In this document: positions 1-20,084 of the stretch, in pieces | Position numbering within the stretch: the stretch's first letter is position 1 | Layout of the letters: every line of letters starts with the position of its first letter | Origin: Atrina japonica | Taxonomy: Eukaryota; Mollusca; Bivalvia; Pterioida; Pinnidae | DNA: 64,000 bases | NCBI GenBank assembly: GCA_030159075.1 | Contig: BROG01000030.1 | Coordinates: 345,001-409,000 of the forward strand | Direction of reading: 5' to 3' | Translations under genes and position numbers: made by a program | The notes under the pieces: generated by a model | Seen by the model: the letters and a program-made list of their open reading frames with translations, nothing else | Told to the model about the DNA's origin: nothing | Databases searched by the model: none

Positions 1-540
1 CTGTATCTACGTGAAATTGAATATATATCTGTGTCTGATATTCATACACCTTACGTTCCAATTTATTGTGTCGCTACCTTTGATTAAAGGTGGTATACTC
101 CCGTTTGTATAACAAAAAGCATTTATTCTAATCCAAGTCTCAAGTTTTCTTGAAAGCTAAATTAGTTTTCTTCTTCCTGCTTGAAACCGTTTTACCATCA
201 AGTCATTCTGACCAATCAAACATTTTTACCCGGGATAAAAGTTGTTTTTACCGTGATCATTGGTGCGTGCACATGTCTACGTGAAATGCGTATTAATTCA
301 CATGCCACTTGCAGTTAACTGTATAGGTCTACCGAGACAAAGAGTCAAAATTGAATCATAACTGAATGACATGCTACTTGTCGACACATAAATATGTGAG
401 CATCAGTAATGTATGAAGTCCTAGTCATTTCGTTTATTTATAGAATGCCTATGTGATCCCGTTTTATGTACTTTTTAAAAAAACTGAGGCAATAATAAAA
501 ATCATTCATAGTTTAATAGAAAAAAATAATTGATTGAAGT
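1..540. other. intergenic, no gene seen
   Basis: AT-rich sequence with no open frame, splice pattern or repeat that I can recognise before the AT array. I see nothing to annotate here. Confidence 0.5.
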
Positions 541-546
541 ATTCCA

Positions 547-548
<2 letters not shown>

Positions 549-612
<64 letters not shown>
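549..612. repeat. (AT)n microsatellite
   Basis: Uninterrupted AT dinucleotide array of about 32 copies. Reading frames through it give Tyr-Ile repeats and are not genes. Confidence 0.95.
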
Positions 613-615
<3 letters not shown>

Positions 616-654
616 CCAAATGGGTTTAATAAAAAACCACATTTTCTAGTCGTT

Positions 655-880
655 CTAAACGGGAGTTTCCGTGGCCGAGTGATAATAGCATCGCGCTTTA
701 AACCATATAATCTCTCACTTCTGGTCAAAGCAGAAGTTCCAGTCCCGCTGTAACCTAATCAGACATTTGTGAGAAAGTTTGGAAGTTTACTTGCGGAAGG
801 TCGGTCTCTTCTGTGGTTCTCTCCTCCACCATTAAAAACTGGACTCCGCCATATAATTGAAAAATTGTCGAGTGTTGCAT
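655..880 (+). mobile_element. tRNA-derived SINE-like copy
   Basis: The head resembles a tRNA A box (GTGGCCGAGTGATAATAGC), followed about 60 bases later by a B-box-like stretch (AGTTCCAGTCCCGC). The body (TTGTGAGAAAGTTTG, TACTTGCGGAAGGTCGG, and a tail reading GCATAAAGCACCATTCAAA) recurs near 26.6 kb and, inverted, near 12.2, 34.1 and 38.2 kb. Recurrence of the same body at five places supports a dispersed SINE family. The box assignment is by eye. Confidence 0.7.
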
Positions 881-1194
881 AAAGCACCATTCAAAATCAC
901 AAACAGTTTTAAACGGCGACGTAGTAATATGGTCGTTAAACTGCTGACAATATAATACAATGAATTATTGGAGTGCAGTGGCTTCAAAATCATAAACTGA
1001 TATACACAATCTATCAAAGTGTAGAAACGAGGGGAGCAGTTAATACGAGAAAGTCCAATAAGAAAGCAGTTAAAAGGAAGTATAAATATAGTGAATACCG
1101 GAAAACCACCATCTCTGCAATATGATATTTGAATATTCATATGTTAGAAGTAAAAATAAATATGAATAAAAATACCCATGTATAATAGAATATA

Positions 1195-1880
1195 AAACAT
1201 CTCAGATACCAAAGTATAAATATTTAGGATGTCCAGGATATAGATAAAAATCTGGTAAATATTGACAAACACGGACCTCTGGAAACCAAGAGGTGGGATC
1301 AGGTGCCATGGGGGAAGTAAGCATCCCCTGTCGACCGATCACACCCGTCGTCAGTCCACAGTCAATTCCAAATGAAATACGTGAGGAACGAATCCTCGTC
1401 ACAATTGGTACAGACATCTCAACAACCGCCAACAAAAAGGAAACTCTGAATTTCACCTTGTGAAACAGAGTAATCGCAAACAAGACTATTATGCCGACCG
1501 TAAAATCTGTGGAACGTTGATATAAAAAGCGGTTTTCGATATCCTGTTGTCAATAATTTGTCAGTGAGTAGTTTACATCTAAATAAAATGTCCATATGCT
1601 GAACACGCCTTGGCATATCGTATCATTTGTGAAATATAAACTCCATATGCGGGTGACTGTGGGATATTACTAGTTAAATGTGGAAAATTTACGGTGGGAA
1701 AGCCGAAATCGTCGCGTATGTCGTATAGATTTTTTTTGCTAATTTCCCGTCTGTGTCTATAGTAAGTAAAATGTCTAAGTATGAAGAGTGTGTGCTTGAT
1801 TCTGTTGTATCTTTTATCTTCATGTCCATTAGAATACGACAAATATAATGTAATTTCGGTCTCAACAGTACCAATTCCAA
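1195..1880 (-). pseudogene. retroelement remnant: RT-like C-terminal fragment plus 3' tail
   Basis: On the minus strand this encodes, in shifting frames, a fragment with the motifs IDTDGKLAKKIY, then YDIRDDFGFPTVNFPHL, SNIPQSPAYGVYISQMIRYA, then CKLLTDKLL and FYGRHNSLVCDY. I recall this motif string from the C-terminal part of reverse-transcriptase polyproteins common in mollusc and cnidarian genomes. The frame changes at least twice (near 1740-1760 and near 1600), so it is dead. The untranslated tail (CTCTTGGTTTCCAGAGGTCC, then GTATCTGAGATGTTTTATA at the 3' end) recurs at about ten other sites in the window. Confidence 0.75.
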
Positions 1881-2587
1881 ACTCTACAAAAGGGAGTCAC
1901 TGTATATTATTGTGCATGAAAAAGTGAAACTCTATAAAAGGGAGTCACTGTATATTATTGTGCATGAAAAAGTCAAACTCTATGAAAGGGAGTCATTCTA
2001 TATTATTGTGCATGAAAAGGTCAAACTCTATAAAAGGGAGTCATTGTATATTATTGTGCATGAAAAAGTCAAACTCTATAAAAGGGAGTCACTGTATATT
2101 ATTGTGCATGAAAAAGTCAAACTCTATAAAAGGGAGTCACTGTATATTATTGTGCATGAAAAAGTCAAACTCTATTAAAGGGAGTCACTGTATATTATTG
2201 TGCATGAAAAAGTCAAACTCTATTAAAGGGAGTCACTGTATATTATTGTGCATGAAAAAATCAAACTCTATAAAAGGGAGTCACTGTATATTATTGTGCA
2301 TGAAAAAGTCAAACTCTATAAAAGGGAGTCACTGTATATTATTGTGCATGAAAAAGTCAAACTCTACAAAAGGGAGTCACTGTATATTATTGTGCATGAA
2401 AAAGTCAAACTCTATAAAAGGGAGTCACTGTATATTATTGTGCATGAAAAAGTCAAACTCTATAAAAGGGAGTCACTGTATATTGTTGTGCATGAAAAAG
2501 TCAAACTCTATGAAAGGGAGTCACTGTATATTATTGTGCATGAAAAAGTCAAACTCTATAAAAGGGAGTCACTGTATGTTGTTGTGT
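1879..2587. repeat. 48-bp minisatellite, about 14.8 copies
   Basis: Tandem array of a 48-bp unit (core ACTCTATAAAAGGGAGTCAC followed by TGTATATTATTGTGCATGAA) with few variants (ATTAAAGG, ATGAAAGG, ATTGTTG). Because 48 is a multiple of 3, two forward frames stay open and give 16-residue repeats (HEKVKLYKRESLYIIV; CMKKSNSIKGSHCILL), up to 230 codons long. The array adjoins the retroelement remnant at 1195-1880. I treat it as non-coding. Confidence 0.95.
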
Positions 2588-2879
2588 TCAAGAATTATTG
2601 AGCACAACGGCTTTATATTATTTAACAACATTCCCGTATCGACAAAATGAAATGTAAACATGGTGAATAATAAAACCAAGTATCTCTGGAATGAATCCAA
2701 TAATAAATAATAAATGATACGTAAGGAATACGTGTTACAATTATTTCTGTTTTCAATGTTTGAATAGGAAATATGTCACGTTAGGTTGGTGTATGCTGTC
2801 TTCTGTATAACATGATATATTTAAAATTATCCACCAATATCTTAACAATGCAAAAAAGGTATATGAAGTAATCTTCGTT

Positions 2880-3040
2880 TTCGTCGACAGCGGATGCTTA
2901 CTCCTCCATGGCACCTGATCCCACCTCTTGGTTTCCAGAGGTCCGTGTTTGTCCATTTTTACCGATTTGTATCTATGTCCTGGACGTTCTGTTGGTTTAT
3001 ACTTTGGTATCTGAAATTTTTATATTTAAATTCCTAAGTG
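2880..3040 (+). mobile_element. retroelement 3' tail fragment
   Basis: Plus-strand copy of the tail seen reversed at 1195-1320: CTCCATGGCACCTGATCCCA, TTGGTTTCCAGAGGTCCGTG, then ACTTTGGTATCTGAAATTTT. Only the 3' part is present, as expected for a 5'-truncated insertion. Confidence 0.7.
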
Positions 3041-3498
3041 AAATATCTGTGATAGATCACTGTGAAATGATTTGAGGAATGCACCTCCATTAAAGAGACT
3101 ATAAATCCTCACGAAATTTCAGATAAAGGTCTACCAAGGTAAAATGGCACATGTTTACAAACACAACGAGTATAAATCAAATCATTACAGAGGTGAGAAG
3201 CTACTTTTGTCGACATAAAAGTATTCGAGATTATGTAATGCATGGAGTATGTGCAAGGCAATATGTTTTACCTGTACAACCTATTTTTGGAAAGTAGACC
3301 GTATTATTTTATTTTTTGACTGAATCCGGAAATGCCACTTTACGTTGGTAGACCTGTGGAGTTTCAATTTAGTTTTATCTGATATAATACGTTCGTGTAA
3401 ATAAAATTTTGGTATGTTGCTTTCTTTTTAAGTAATATGAGATAAAAATACAACATCCACTTTCAGTGGAACCCCCACAAAAAAAGACTATTTTCGAG

Positions 3499-3868
3499 TT
3501 GTCTTGTTACGTCACGATTCGTCATAATAGAGTGCGGTTTCAAAAAGAAAAGTAAGGAATCAATATATTCCGGATAGGCAGTTTATGACCAGGGATATTA
3601 ATATCATGAAGTAACAGGTGCCAGATTTGAAATTCACAGTTAACAGGAAAGTGATGACACTTTCAATATTTACAAGAAAGATAATTTAACTAAAATTAAT
3701 TCTTCGCTAATGAAGTGAAATAAGATATCGCCGGATATCGTCAATGAAAATACCTGACCTGAATCGACCTTGCCAAACGTTCAGATGACGTCAAGCAATC
3801 TGAGTACAAACATTTGTGACGAAACTGAACGGAATGCGACAACTCGAAAATGGCCTATTAAAACGGTA
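3499..3868. repeat. direct repeat, copy 1 (diverged)
   Basis: About 370 bp that recurs at 4811-5182 in the same orientation. Shared landmarks in order are CGTCATAA, ATTCCGGATA, CAGTTTAT, AATATCATGAAGTAA, CAGATTTGAAA, CAGGAAAGTGAT, AGATATCGCCGGAT, GAGTACAAAC, ACTGAACGGAATG and TCGAAAATGG. By eye about three quarters of bases match. It could be a tandem duplication or old LTR-like ends; no element terminus is clear. Confidence 0.75.
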
Positions 3869-4810
3869 AATTGCATTATATCCACGACGACATCAGATGA
3901 GAAAGTGCATATACAAACACAGTCATTTGTTTTCATTAGTACCATGATTGATTGGAAAGAGGCAAAGAAAGGTCGCCATGTACCAAATACACCAAACACA
4001 AAAAGTAATAGAAAAGAGATTGAACCAATAAAAGTGCAATTAAGTTTAGAAACAGGGCATTGGGATGATTTGAAGATGGAACTGAAGCTGAAGAATTAAC
4101 CGCCCTACTTTGAATTTCCCTCATGAGACCTTACCCCTGTAAAGGTTACAGCTCATGTTCTATCATGGAATCGTATAACACGAATACCTAGTTGAAAATA
4201 AATAATAAAAACAAAAACAAAAATTAGTATTTCCCGACCTAGGTAGTGGTTTAAAAGTATATCCACAAAACAACTGTATTTACAGTCTATGATGAAATAC
4301 ATGACTAAACGCTATGTTTTACGTAAACTCCCTATTAATGGAACGACCATGATTGGTATATTCAAGAAGCGTGTTCGTTTCACTGTCCAGGCCATTCCAG
4401 ACAATCAAATGCTCTGGAACGCTATCTTGAACAAGTCCTAATTATACCAGGCTAAAAGGTGGTGCAGCTGGAATAGTGGAGGCGGGAGTTAAAAAATTCG
4501 GCGATGACATCTACAGTAGTTTTTATGAATGTCCCGGCAGCATTTATTTCGCAGCTATCCAAAGGTTTTTGCAGCACAAATGTGCTGGAACAAAAGTCAG
4601 AGTTAAAGTACAATTAGTCTTGGCAATTAGTCATAAACTTACGGGATGATGTAATTTTTTATCGCTATCTTTGAAATAATTACTTTCTGCCCTGGCACAT
4701 TCCATTGCAACATGTTCTGAGACTGTACTGGAACAGTACTCTCGTGGTGAATCGAGCACACCCCAAGTTTTCATATATTCTGCCTACCACTAATTGACCA
4801 ATTTCAAATT

Positions 4811-5182
4811 GTCGTTTTAGGTCACGGTACGTCATAACAGTGTACAGTTTCAAAGAGAAAAGTGGGGCATCATTATTCCGGATAAGCAGTTTATATCATA
4901 TATGACCTGAATTGTGAATATCATGAAGTAATAGGTGTCAGATTTGAAAAATAGCCTACAGGAAAGTGATAACATTTTTTAGATTTACCAGAGATGTAAT
5001 TTATCTAAAAGTAATACCTTGCAGATGAGCTGAAATTAGATATCGCCGGATGTCGTCTATGGAAATTTTATATAACCTGAATAACCTTGCCCGACTTTCA
5101 GTTCAAATCACGTGATTTGAGTACAAACTTTTCTGACAAAACTGAACGGAATGAGACAATTCGAAAATGGTCTTTTAGGGGC
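4811..5182. repeat. direct repeat, copy 2 (diverged)
   Basis: Partner of 3499-3868, with start points about 1.31 kb apart. The same landmarks occur in the same order with scattered substitutions and short indels. The 940 bp between the copies hold no gene that I can recognise. Confidence 0.75.
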
Positions 5183-5576
5183 GTATGCATCATGTTGACT
5201 TTGTTATTTCATGAACAATTTCGTGTGTGCAGTAATTTTGATTAGTAGGTTATAAAAAAGTATAATGTGTGAATCCGAAAATTTTTACGATGTCTTCGTG
5301 AAAATCAGCTATGTTTTGTTTAATTTTGATATATTCTAATTGATTTACATACACCAGCCTCGTGTGTATAAAACAAAGTTGTTTTGTCAGATCAACAAAT
5401 GACATATTCAAATCGGCCATGCCACGGAATGTTATCAAATTGTATTCATCGCCGTAAGTCATTTCACCTGCCATGAGCAACTCCTTGGCATCTCGTCAAA
5501 ACAAGCTGTTCACATAATGCTATCACGGCGTACGTCACAATAGTAAACTATTGCTAAATTGCTAATACTGCATGTA

Positions 5577-5976
5577 TGTGACGTCAAAATTAAACTAATG
5601 GATTGAACCTAGTTTTTCTCCAGTTAAACCTACTATATCCAATGTATGCACGTTTAGAGAAAAACTAGGTTTAACAGTAGTATTTGAATTATCTAGAAAA
5701 AGAATAGGTTAAACCGCATTAAAATCACATTAATACTCATTATTTTTTCAGTTTATTTTCTTAGGAAAGTGTAGGTTCCACTGATCTGATCTCCAGAAAA
5801 AGCACTGTTTCGGTCATTGTTTATTTTTGGTGCAGTTAAACCCTGTCTTTTTCAATTAAACCTAGTTTTTCTCCAGTTAATATGAGTAAATGAGAAAAAC
5901 TAGATTTCAACGGAGAAAAATTAGGTTTAACTGCTAAAAATTAGATTTAAATAATACATGCAATTTTAGAGTGTAA
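5577..5976. mobile_element. MITE of the TAGTTTTTCTC family (decayed ends)
   Basis: Holds several copies, in both orientations, of a roughly 20-bp motif (CCTAGTTTTTCTCCAGTTAA and its complement), plus AAAATCACATTAATACTCAT, which is shared with the element at 8989-9763. The putative ends, TGTGACGTCAAAATTA on the left and GCAATTTTAGAGTG on the right, resemble the clearer termini of that element. Boundaries are approximate. Confidence 0.55.
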
Positions 5977-6185
5977 TAAATGAAAAAAAATTCGCAAAAA
6001 AGTATTTACATTCGACCATCAAATTTAAATCTCTATCTCTCTTTCTTTCTGTCTCAACTGCGACTAAGATATGTATCCGTCTTCCTCTGTGATGACGATC
6101 GAAAATTACCAAGGTACTGTATGCGCTCCTTTCTATATGCAGTTTAAAATTAAAACATAAATCACTTTACGTGTACACAATATAG

Positions 6186-6191
6186 TTTATT
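6186..6191 (-). terminator. candidate polyadenylation signal AATAAA
   Basis: AATAAA on the minus strand, 120 bp downstream of the stop codon of the secreted cobalamin-binder-like gene. It is the first canonical signal that I find after that stop. Confidence 0.5.
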
Positions 6192-6310
6192 AATGAAACA
6201 TGTTATAAAATTGAACAATTGTACAGAAAACATGAAACATTGTTATGCGACAAAATATATTTGGATTTCTAATATTCAGACCTGAGACACAATTCGATTA
6301 GTCCACATCA

Positions 6311-14114
<7,804 letters not shown>

Positions 14115-14160
14115 GTTTGTATGTTCAGTATGACTGAGATATATGTGCGCGTGAGCTGGC

Positions 14161-14168
14161 CTTTTATA
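14161..14168 (-). promoter_or_regulatory. TATA box of the secreted cobalamin-binder gene
   Basis: Minus-strand TATAAAAG, 47 bp upstream of the ATG at 14114. Spacing implies transcription starting near 14130-14138 and a very short 5' leader without an intron. This supports 14114 as the true start and exon 1 as the first exon. Confidence 0.7.
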
Positions 14169-14229
14169 GGTGTTTACATCCGCATTAATGAAAACACGTC
14201 ATAGGCTTAGCAAATTATTTACCCGTAGT

Positions 14230-15670
14230 TATATACGGTACTTCTCAAAATTAAATACTCACCCAAACAGTCTTGATATTATACAACTACGTATTGTTTA
14301 CTTAATCATTGTAAACATTTGTTCTTGAAAAATACCAAATAATTTGATTTCTCATTCTGATATATGTAACAAATCTGAATGTGGCACGGGAATGCTTAGT
14401 AGGCAAGATATGTAACCATTAGCCCAACCCCGGATCTTACAGTTTTTCCGTGTTTGTCCAATGTTCACCACCTTGTAGCATCTGTGCTTTTTATATTTAA
14501 GTCAACAGAAATTTTCATCAATGAAATTTTGTTTATAACCTGATTTTACACCGTCCTTTATTTTTGTCATTCCATGGTAAACAAAAATATTGTTGGTATC
14601 TAATTTCGTTATATACTGTATAATGTGTAATTTTAAATGAGGTGAATTTAATTAACAATGTTCATTGCACACTGTATTAGAATTGTTATATCAATGAATA
14701 CACAAAAATGTCCTGGTAGGGATTGTTTTTGATGAATATTAACTAAAAGTGACAATACGTGGTTGATAGCCAAATCAGGGAGTGGATGTATCGGCAAAAA
14801 CTGAAAAGAATCTGATATCACCAGCTAATAAAGATGATGTCACGTGATAAATATATACCCGGCATATCTTAGTACAATCAGTAAAAGTAAAATTAAGATT
14901 TTTTTCAAAAAGCATAACATCCATAGGCCATTTCAAATTTTGTTTTTATGTTTAGCGTCAGCTTTAAAATTAAAAAAAAAACCTATCTCTCTATCAGGAA
15001 AAACACAAAACGACAGAAAAAACAAGCATTTTAGGAGAACACATTGAATTCCAATACACATATTTAAGTGATATCATGATGTGTTATTGAAAGAAAAAAA
15101 ATCGAAATTAAAGATTAAAATTCCACACATATAAATGACCTACGAAATAATAATCTTCACATTTATAAAAATAAATGTTCATTTCAGGGTTATGTTTCAC
15201 ATTAGTTCCATAGTGTTTGTATTTTATAATCTCAAAAACCAATCTGCCATCGGCCGCGAAACAGTAAAAAAATTGGAATGGCTTCGATAAAAAATGCATG
15301 GTAAAATCATAAAATTAAAGTTGAGTTTGAGATAATATTTGTATGAAGGTGAATACTTTTGTGCACAGCATTGTATAGATCAGTTTGTGCATTTATCGTA
15401 ATTTAACTTAGCTCCGCTTCTTACCAAGATTATCGTTTTCGACAAATGACCACGGTATGATTCCGTAATTTAATCATTAATTTTCAACATTTAAGTAGAT
15501 AAATACCTTTATTGCCTCCATATTATGTTTGTCTCCCAAATAATCAGATATTCATAGACCTGCTCAGAGTAGAATCATTTCATTGGCAAATAACTGAGTG
15601 ATATATTGTTATCATAAAGGTAAAGTTAATCTTTTAAAGTCAATATATCGGAAATTTAGAGTCGCCATAA
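14230..15670. other. intergenic, upstream of the secreted cobalamin-binder gene
   Basis: AT-rich sequence with no recognisable gene or element. Short open frames (14844-15047 plus, 15108-15299 minus) have no domain, no splice context and biased Lys/Asn/Ile composition. Confidence 0.5.
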
Positions 15671-15676
15671 TAACCT

Positions 15677-15786
15677 GGACCCGGTTGCACAACAGGTTAT
15701 TAATTTTAACGTGATGTTAACCAATACGAAACCAATAGTTTAACTTTAGGTCAAATTTAACAATGTGTTATGTAACCGGGTTCTGG
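15677..15786. mobile_element. short MITE-like palindrome
   Basis: Ends pair as inverted repeats: CCCGGTTGCACAAC on the left and, complemented, CCCGGTTACATAAC on the right, about 110 bp overall. Internal TTAAC and GTTAA stretches add to the foldback. No target duplication is clear. Confidence 0.6.
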
Positions 15787-16040
15787 TTTTAATATCATGT
15801 TTAACTACACCAAAATTTGAATGAATTGTATGGAAAGACTTGTTATACAGAAGATAAACCGATTTTACAGATAACTGGTGAGGATTTTATATTCTACGTT
15901 GGTCTTGACTGTAGACGTTAAACACATATGACTGATAGGAAAGGTTATTTACTTTTCCATGACAACATTTCGGCATCTGTTGTATTTGAATATTGACTCA
16001 CAGGAGTTCGTTAATGTTAACACATTGGTCTAAAATTATA

Positions 16041-16263
<223 letters not shown>

Positions 16264-16849
16264 GAATGTATATTACAACTTTATGTGAAAAGGTAATGTA
16301 CTTTCAGATGACATCACACTATCACGTGTGCGGGAATCCCCGAAAAACACCAGAATAAACACATCTATAATACATTTAGTTCATACCGCTATTGTATTTC
16401 ATCTGTAACTTTCTCATGCGAATTAAAATGTAATGGATTATGCATCGTGATCAACAAATGCATGTTAATACTATAATGGATAAGATCTGGAAAAAAATGT
16501 TTAGATTTTTTCAATGATGGTAACATCAACACATGTGTGTCAGAATTATAATACAATTTAATTCTCGTTAGTATCATTGACTGCTTTGATTCCCAATAAT
16601 GCCTTTTCATTTAAAGAGTGTAATTCAAAACCGTGAAACGTATTTCTTGAATTATCGATGAGGAAAACGTACACCTAACTATTGTAGATGTTATCTCGAT
16701 TAAAATATCCTTAATTCTCACGATATTGTTACATCCGAGACAATTATAAAAATAAAACCATTCTAAGTACATGTGGTATTGTATTGCTGTAAAATTGTAA
16801 CATATCTAAAAAACATTGTTTACTTAGCATACTGTTTTGAATCCAGCAC

Positions 16850-16991
16850 ACATATATGCCACAGATAATTTTATGTACAGAGGCAGCTACGTACTGATAA
16901 ATTGCTGTCACATGGCTATTTGGCCATGAGGAATCGCGTTTAAATTCAGAATTTGGCAAATTTTACGGTCGGTATAATTACCTTGTTTGCA
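16850..16991 (+). mobile_element. retroelement fragment next to the large inverted repeat
   Basis: Plus-strand GGCAAATTTTACGGTCGGTATAATTACC matches the FYGRYNS-coding segment of the retroelement family seen intact at 18752-19039. Upstream sequence is only loosely similar. The fragment stops where the left inverted arm begins. Confidence 0.5.
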
Positions 16992-17532
16992 GATTTTGTC
17001 TTGGTATCTGAAAATACCTGGGGATATGAATGTGAAATATACACTCCTCATTAAAATATAGATAACCTAAGTTTTATATGGTTGTCTAAAACAGGTGCTA
17101 GAGACTGGTATATAATAACAGCTAAGGAAGACGTCACTTTATATCATTTAATATGTATCTTGTCTCTGTGTTATGTAAATTTGTGTTCCAAATTTCACAC
17201 GATCAAATACTCATGAACGATTCTTATGTACATGATGTCTTATTTAAAGCGATCTAAATCCCCGTTCATATAGCAAAATATGCGCTTCTAAGTCAAGATT
17301 ATTACGTCAACTCACGAGGACAATTTTGTAACTATGACACATGAGCGTGTTTACTCACCTAAGTAAATTTACCATATTTCACTGAGTGAAATGTTAAATT
17401 ATCTTAGATACATGTATTTATCTCAAAACTGATTTTCTGTGCAATCTTTCACAACAGTTCTACAATTATTTTACATTTCAATTTAGGCAGTGTTTTCCCA
17501 TTGATTGTTTCTGAAATAAATGAGATCCAGAT
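16992..17532. repeat. left arm of a large inverted repeat
   Basis: About 541 bp that reappears reverse-complemented at 20085-20630. Outer edges pair GATTTTGTCTTGGTATCTGA with TCAGATACCGAGACAAAAC, and inner edges pair GAGATCCAGAT with ATCTGGATCTC. By eye well over 90 percent of bases match along the arm. Confidence 0.9.
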
Positions 17533-18440
17533 ATATATGTATGAATATGTGTTTTTTCCATAAAAGTGTCATTGCGAAACATAAAGGTTAGTCATCACTT
17601 TCTATACATACACTATCGACTAACAAACCAAAATAAAAATATTTAAAAGACCCTGACACTTCTTATTTGAAACTAAATATGTTTCTCTTAAATTCTCTTC
17701 ATGTTTCATCAAACTTCCCACCGTCATTTCTTCACTTTTTGATTGACCTAGGGTTATACAAAAAGTGGAAACATAACCTGTTTTCAACTTTTGGTATTAT
17801 CCCTTGTAATTGAAAAAGTGAAAACTTAATACTTCACCTAAATATAGTGCAATCTATTTCAGAGAAACAAGCTTAGCTGTAACATATGATGGATTTAAGT
17901 CTTTTATCTAAATGCCAAGGTGCACCATTATTGATAAATCATTTGAAATCGATTTGTTTTTACCATTACGTAACTGTTAATGCATGTATCGTCAAATAGA
18001 AGTAGATAAAAAACCGTATGAAAGCCAAAGTTTACAATAGGATCTAGTAAAAATTAAAGGTTTAGATATATACCTTACACATATAAGTACATTACCAAAC
18101 AATACAATTGACATGAAAATTCGAAGATAATAGAGGGGCACCAACAAGAATCAATACCCCTACGGCAGCTGTTGCGTAATTGATGAATTGCGCTTATGTA
18201 AAAAGCAGAGGCCTGAACTGCAATGCCTGTGTATAAATTAATATAAGGGCAAAAAACCATTAATTAGAGTTATCATTATTAATCGTATTATGATTACAAC
18301 TTGCATTTCTGGTTTGAAAATCAGGAGGGATCTACTATAAATTTCAGCGCCATTTATCCAATTTCTCTGTAACAATTAGGTAATCAATATAAAGATGCGT
18401 TGCATCATTACTATAATACTTGGCATCCACAACACCTTGC
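17533..18440. other. loop of the large inverted repeat, no gene seen
   Basis: AT-rich sequence inside the inverted repeat. I recognise no gene or terminal repeat in it. Confidence 0.45.
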
Positions 18441-18446
18441 AAAACA

Positions 18447-18625
18447 TACCAAAGTATTAACTGGCAAGAGGATTGTGAGACATTATACAAATCAGGTGGT
18501 CATTGGACAAACACGAACCTCTGAAAACTAGTGGGATCAGGTGCCATGGAGTAGTAAGCAACCCGTAAACGCACGCCAGTCAAATTAAAGTAAAAAAGTG
18601 AAATTCTCGTTACAGTCACGTTAAA
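18447..18625 (-). mobile_element. retroelement 3' tail fragment
   Basis: Minus-strand tail of the RT-like family: plus-strand GGACAAACACGAACCTCTGA then GTGGGATCAGGTGCCATGGA. It lies head to head with the longer copy at 18735-19310, inside the loop of the large inverted repeat. Confidence 0.65.
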
Positions 18626-18734
18626 CGAGGAAATTTGATGCTTTTATAAACTATTATCATAAACCAATCACTATCCCGTGTTTAGGACATCTGATCTGAT
18701 GGTTACCCTTTGCCTGCCTGTCGTCGTCTGTTTT

Positions 18735-19310
18735 AACTTTCAGACGGGAAATTGGCAACTAAGCTATACGACAAACGCGACGATTTCGGCTTTCCCACCG
18801 TAAATTTTCCACATTTAAGTAGTAATATCCCACAGTCACCCGCATATGGAGTTTATATTTCACAAATGATCCGATATGCCAGGGCGCGCTCAACATATGA
18901 ACATTTCATATACAGATGTAAACTACTCACTGACAAATTATTGACACAGGGATATCGAAAACCGCGCTTGATGTCAACGTTCCGCAAATTTTACGGCCGG
19001 TATAATAGTCTTGTTTGCGATTACTGTGTCACTGGGTGAAATGTTGAGTTGTCTTTTCGTTGGCGGTTGTTGAGACGTCTGTAACAATTGTGACGAGGAT
19101 TCGTTCCTCACGTATTTCATTAGGACTTGACTTTGGATTGACGGCGGGTGTGACCGGTCAACAAGGGATGCTTACTCCTCCATGGCACCTGATCCCTCCT
19201 CTTGGTTTCCAGAGGTCCGTCTTTGTCCATTTTTGTCGGATTTGTATCTGTGTCCTGGACATCCTAAAGATTTATACTTTGGTATCTGAGATGTTTTATA
19301 TTTAGTCCCT
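18735..19310 (+). pseudogene. retroelement remnant with the best RT-like C-terminal frame
   Basis: One open frame of 95 codons (18752-19039) reads LYDKRDDFGFPTVNFPHLSS, then NIPQSPAYGVYISQMIRY, CKLLTDKLLTQGYRK and FRKFYGRYNSLVCDY. It is the longest intact copy of this family here. It has no upstream polymerase motifs (no YxDD) and is followed by the untranslated tail ending near 19305 (GTATCTGAGATGTTTTATAT). It is a 5'-truncated dead copy. I recall this motif string from RT-domain polyproteins of molluscs and cnidarians; the exact clade is not identified. Confidence 0.75.
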
Positions 19311-19632
19311 ATGTCGAAAAAACGACGGCTGTCTGTCCGTCCGTCTGTTCATCCATTCAGGAATTTGATTTTTTTGTTTTATTCGAGGTTTTGTTATAAT
19401 TGCTTCCCAATCACCTAATAATGATGCTATAATGCTAACTTTTGCATCACCACATATTGATATTGCAAGCTTTCAAGGTAATAAATTATGATCAAAAACC
19501 ATAACATGACATGAAATGTTGAAAATGTCAATTTTCTCAACCAAACTGGCTTGCATTTCGTATAAACTGTAATCTTTATTTTTATTATACCGTGGGCTTT
19601 TGGTAACTATTTAAGCATTGAACTGCTGTCAG

Positions 19633-19750
19633 TTGGCATTCTTGGGCTTATGGATGCTAACTGGACAAAGGCAAATTCCATGAAACTCGTTAGCGCTACA
19701 TGATGAATTTGCTTTGTCCACTTGGGATTCCTAAGCCCATGAATGCCCAT
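19633..19750. repeat. hairpin-forming inverted repeat (short MITE-like)
   Basis: The left arm TTGGGCTTATGGATGCTAAC continuing TGGACAAAGGCAAATT pairs imperfectly with the right arm AATTTGCTTTGTCCACTTGG continuing GATTCCTAAGCCCATGAAT. The stem is about 45 bp and the loop about 25 bp. Confidence 0.7.
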
Positions 19751-20084
19751 TAATATACATAAACATCACTCATTAAGGTTCTCTATGTTTTAATGAAAAG
19801 TGTATATTTCAGTTTCATAAACAAGGGTATCATTGCATACAGAAACGAAAACTGGAATAAGTAAAAAAACAAAATTTGATACAATATTTAAAAGGAAAGA
19901 AGATATCAAAAAGATAAACGAAAACATAAAATTACAACATGGGATTTTGAATAAACAGACGACAGAAGGACATGAGTGCATTAAGTTGAAATTAAATCGA
20001 CATACATGGATAACCAAGGAGTTAACGTTAAATATATCGGAGAGGTACTTTAAAGAATAAGAACAAACACAGCAAAGTGGTGAA

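Noticed and set aside
1958..2650. 230-codon open frame with 16-residue repeats
   Set aside because: It is wholly explained by a 48-bp tandem DNA repeat that is open in more than one frame, with no start context, splice context or domain.
3770..4099. 109-codon plus-strand frame after the first direct repeat
   Set aside because: The product matches nothing that I recognise, and its first part lies in a repeat whose second copy has no corresponding frame.
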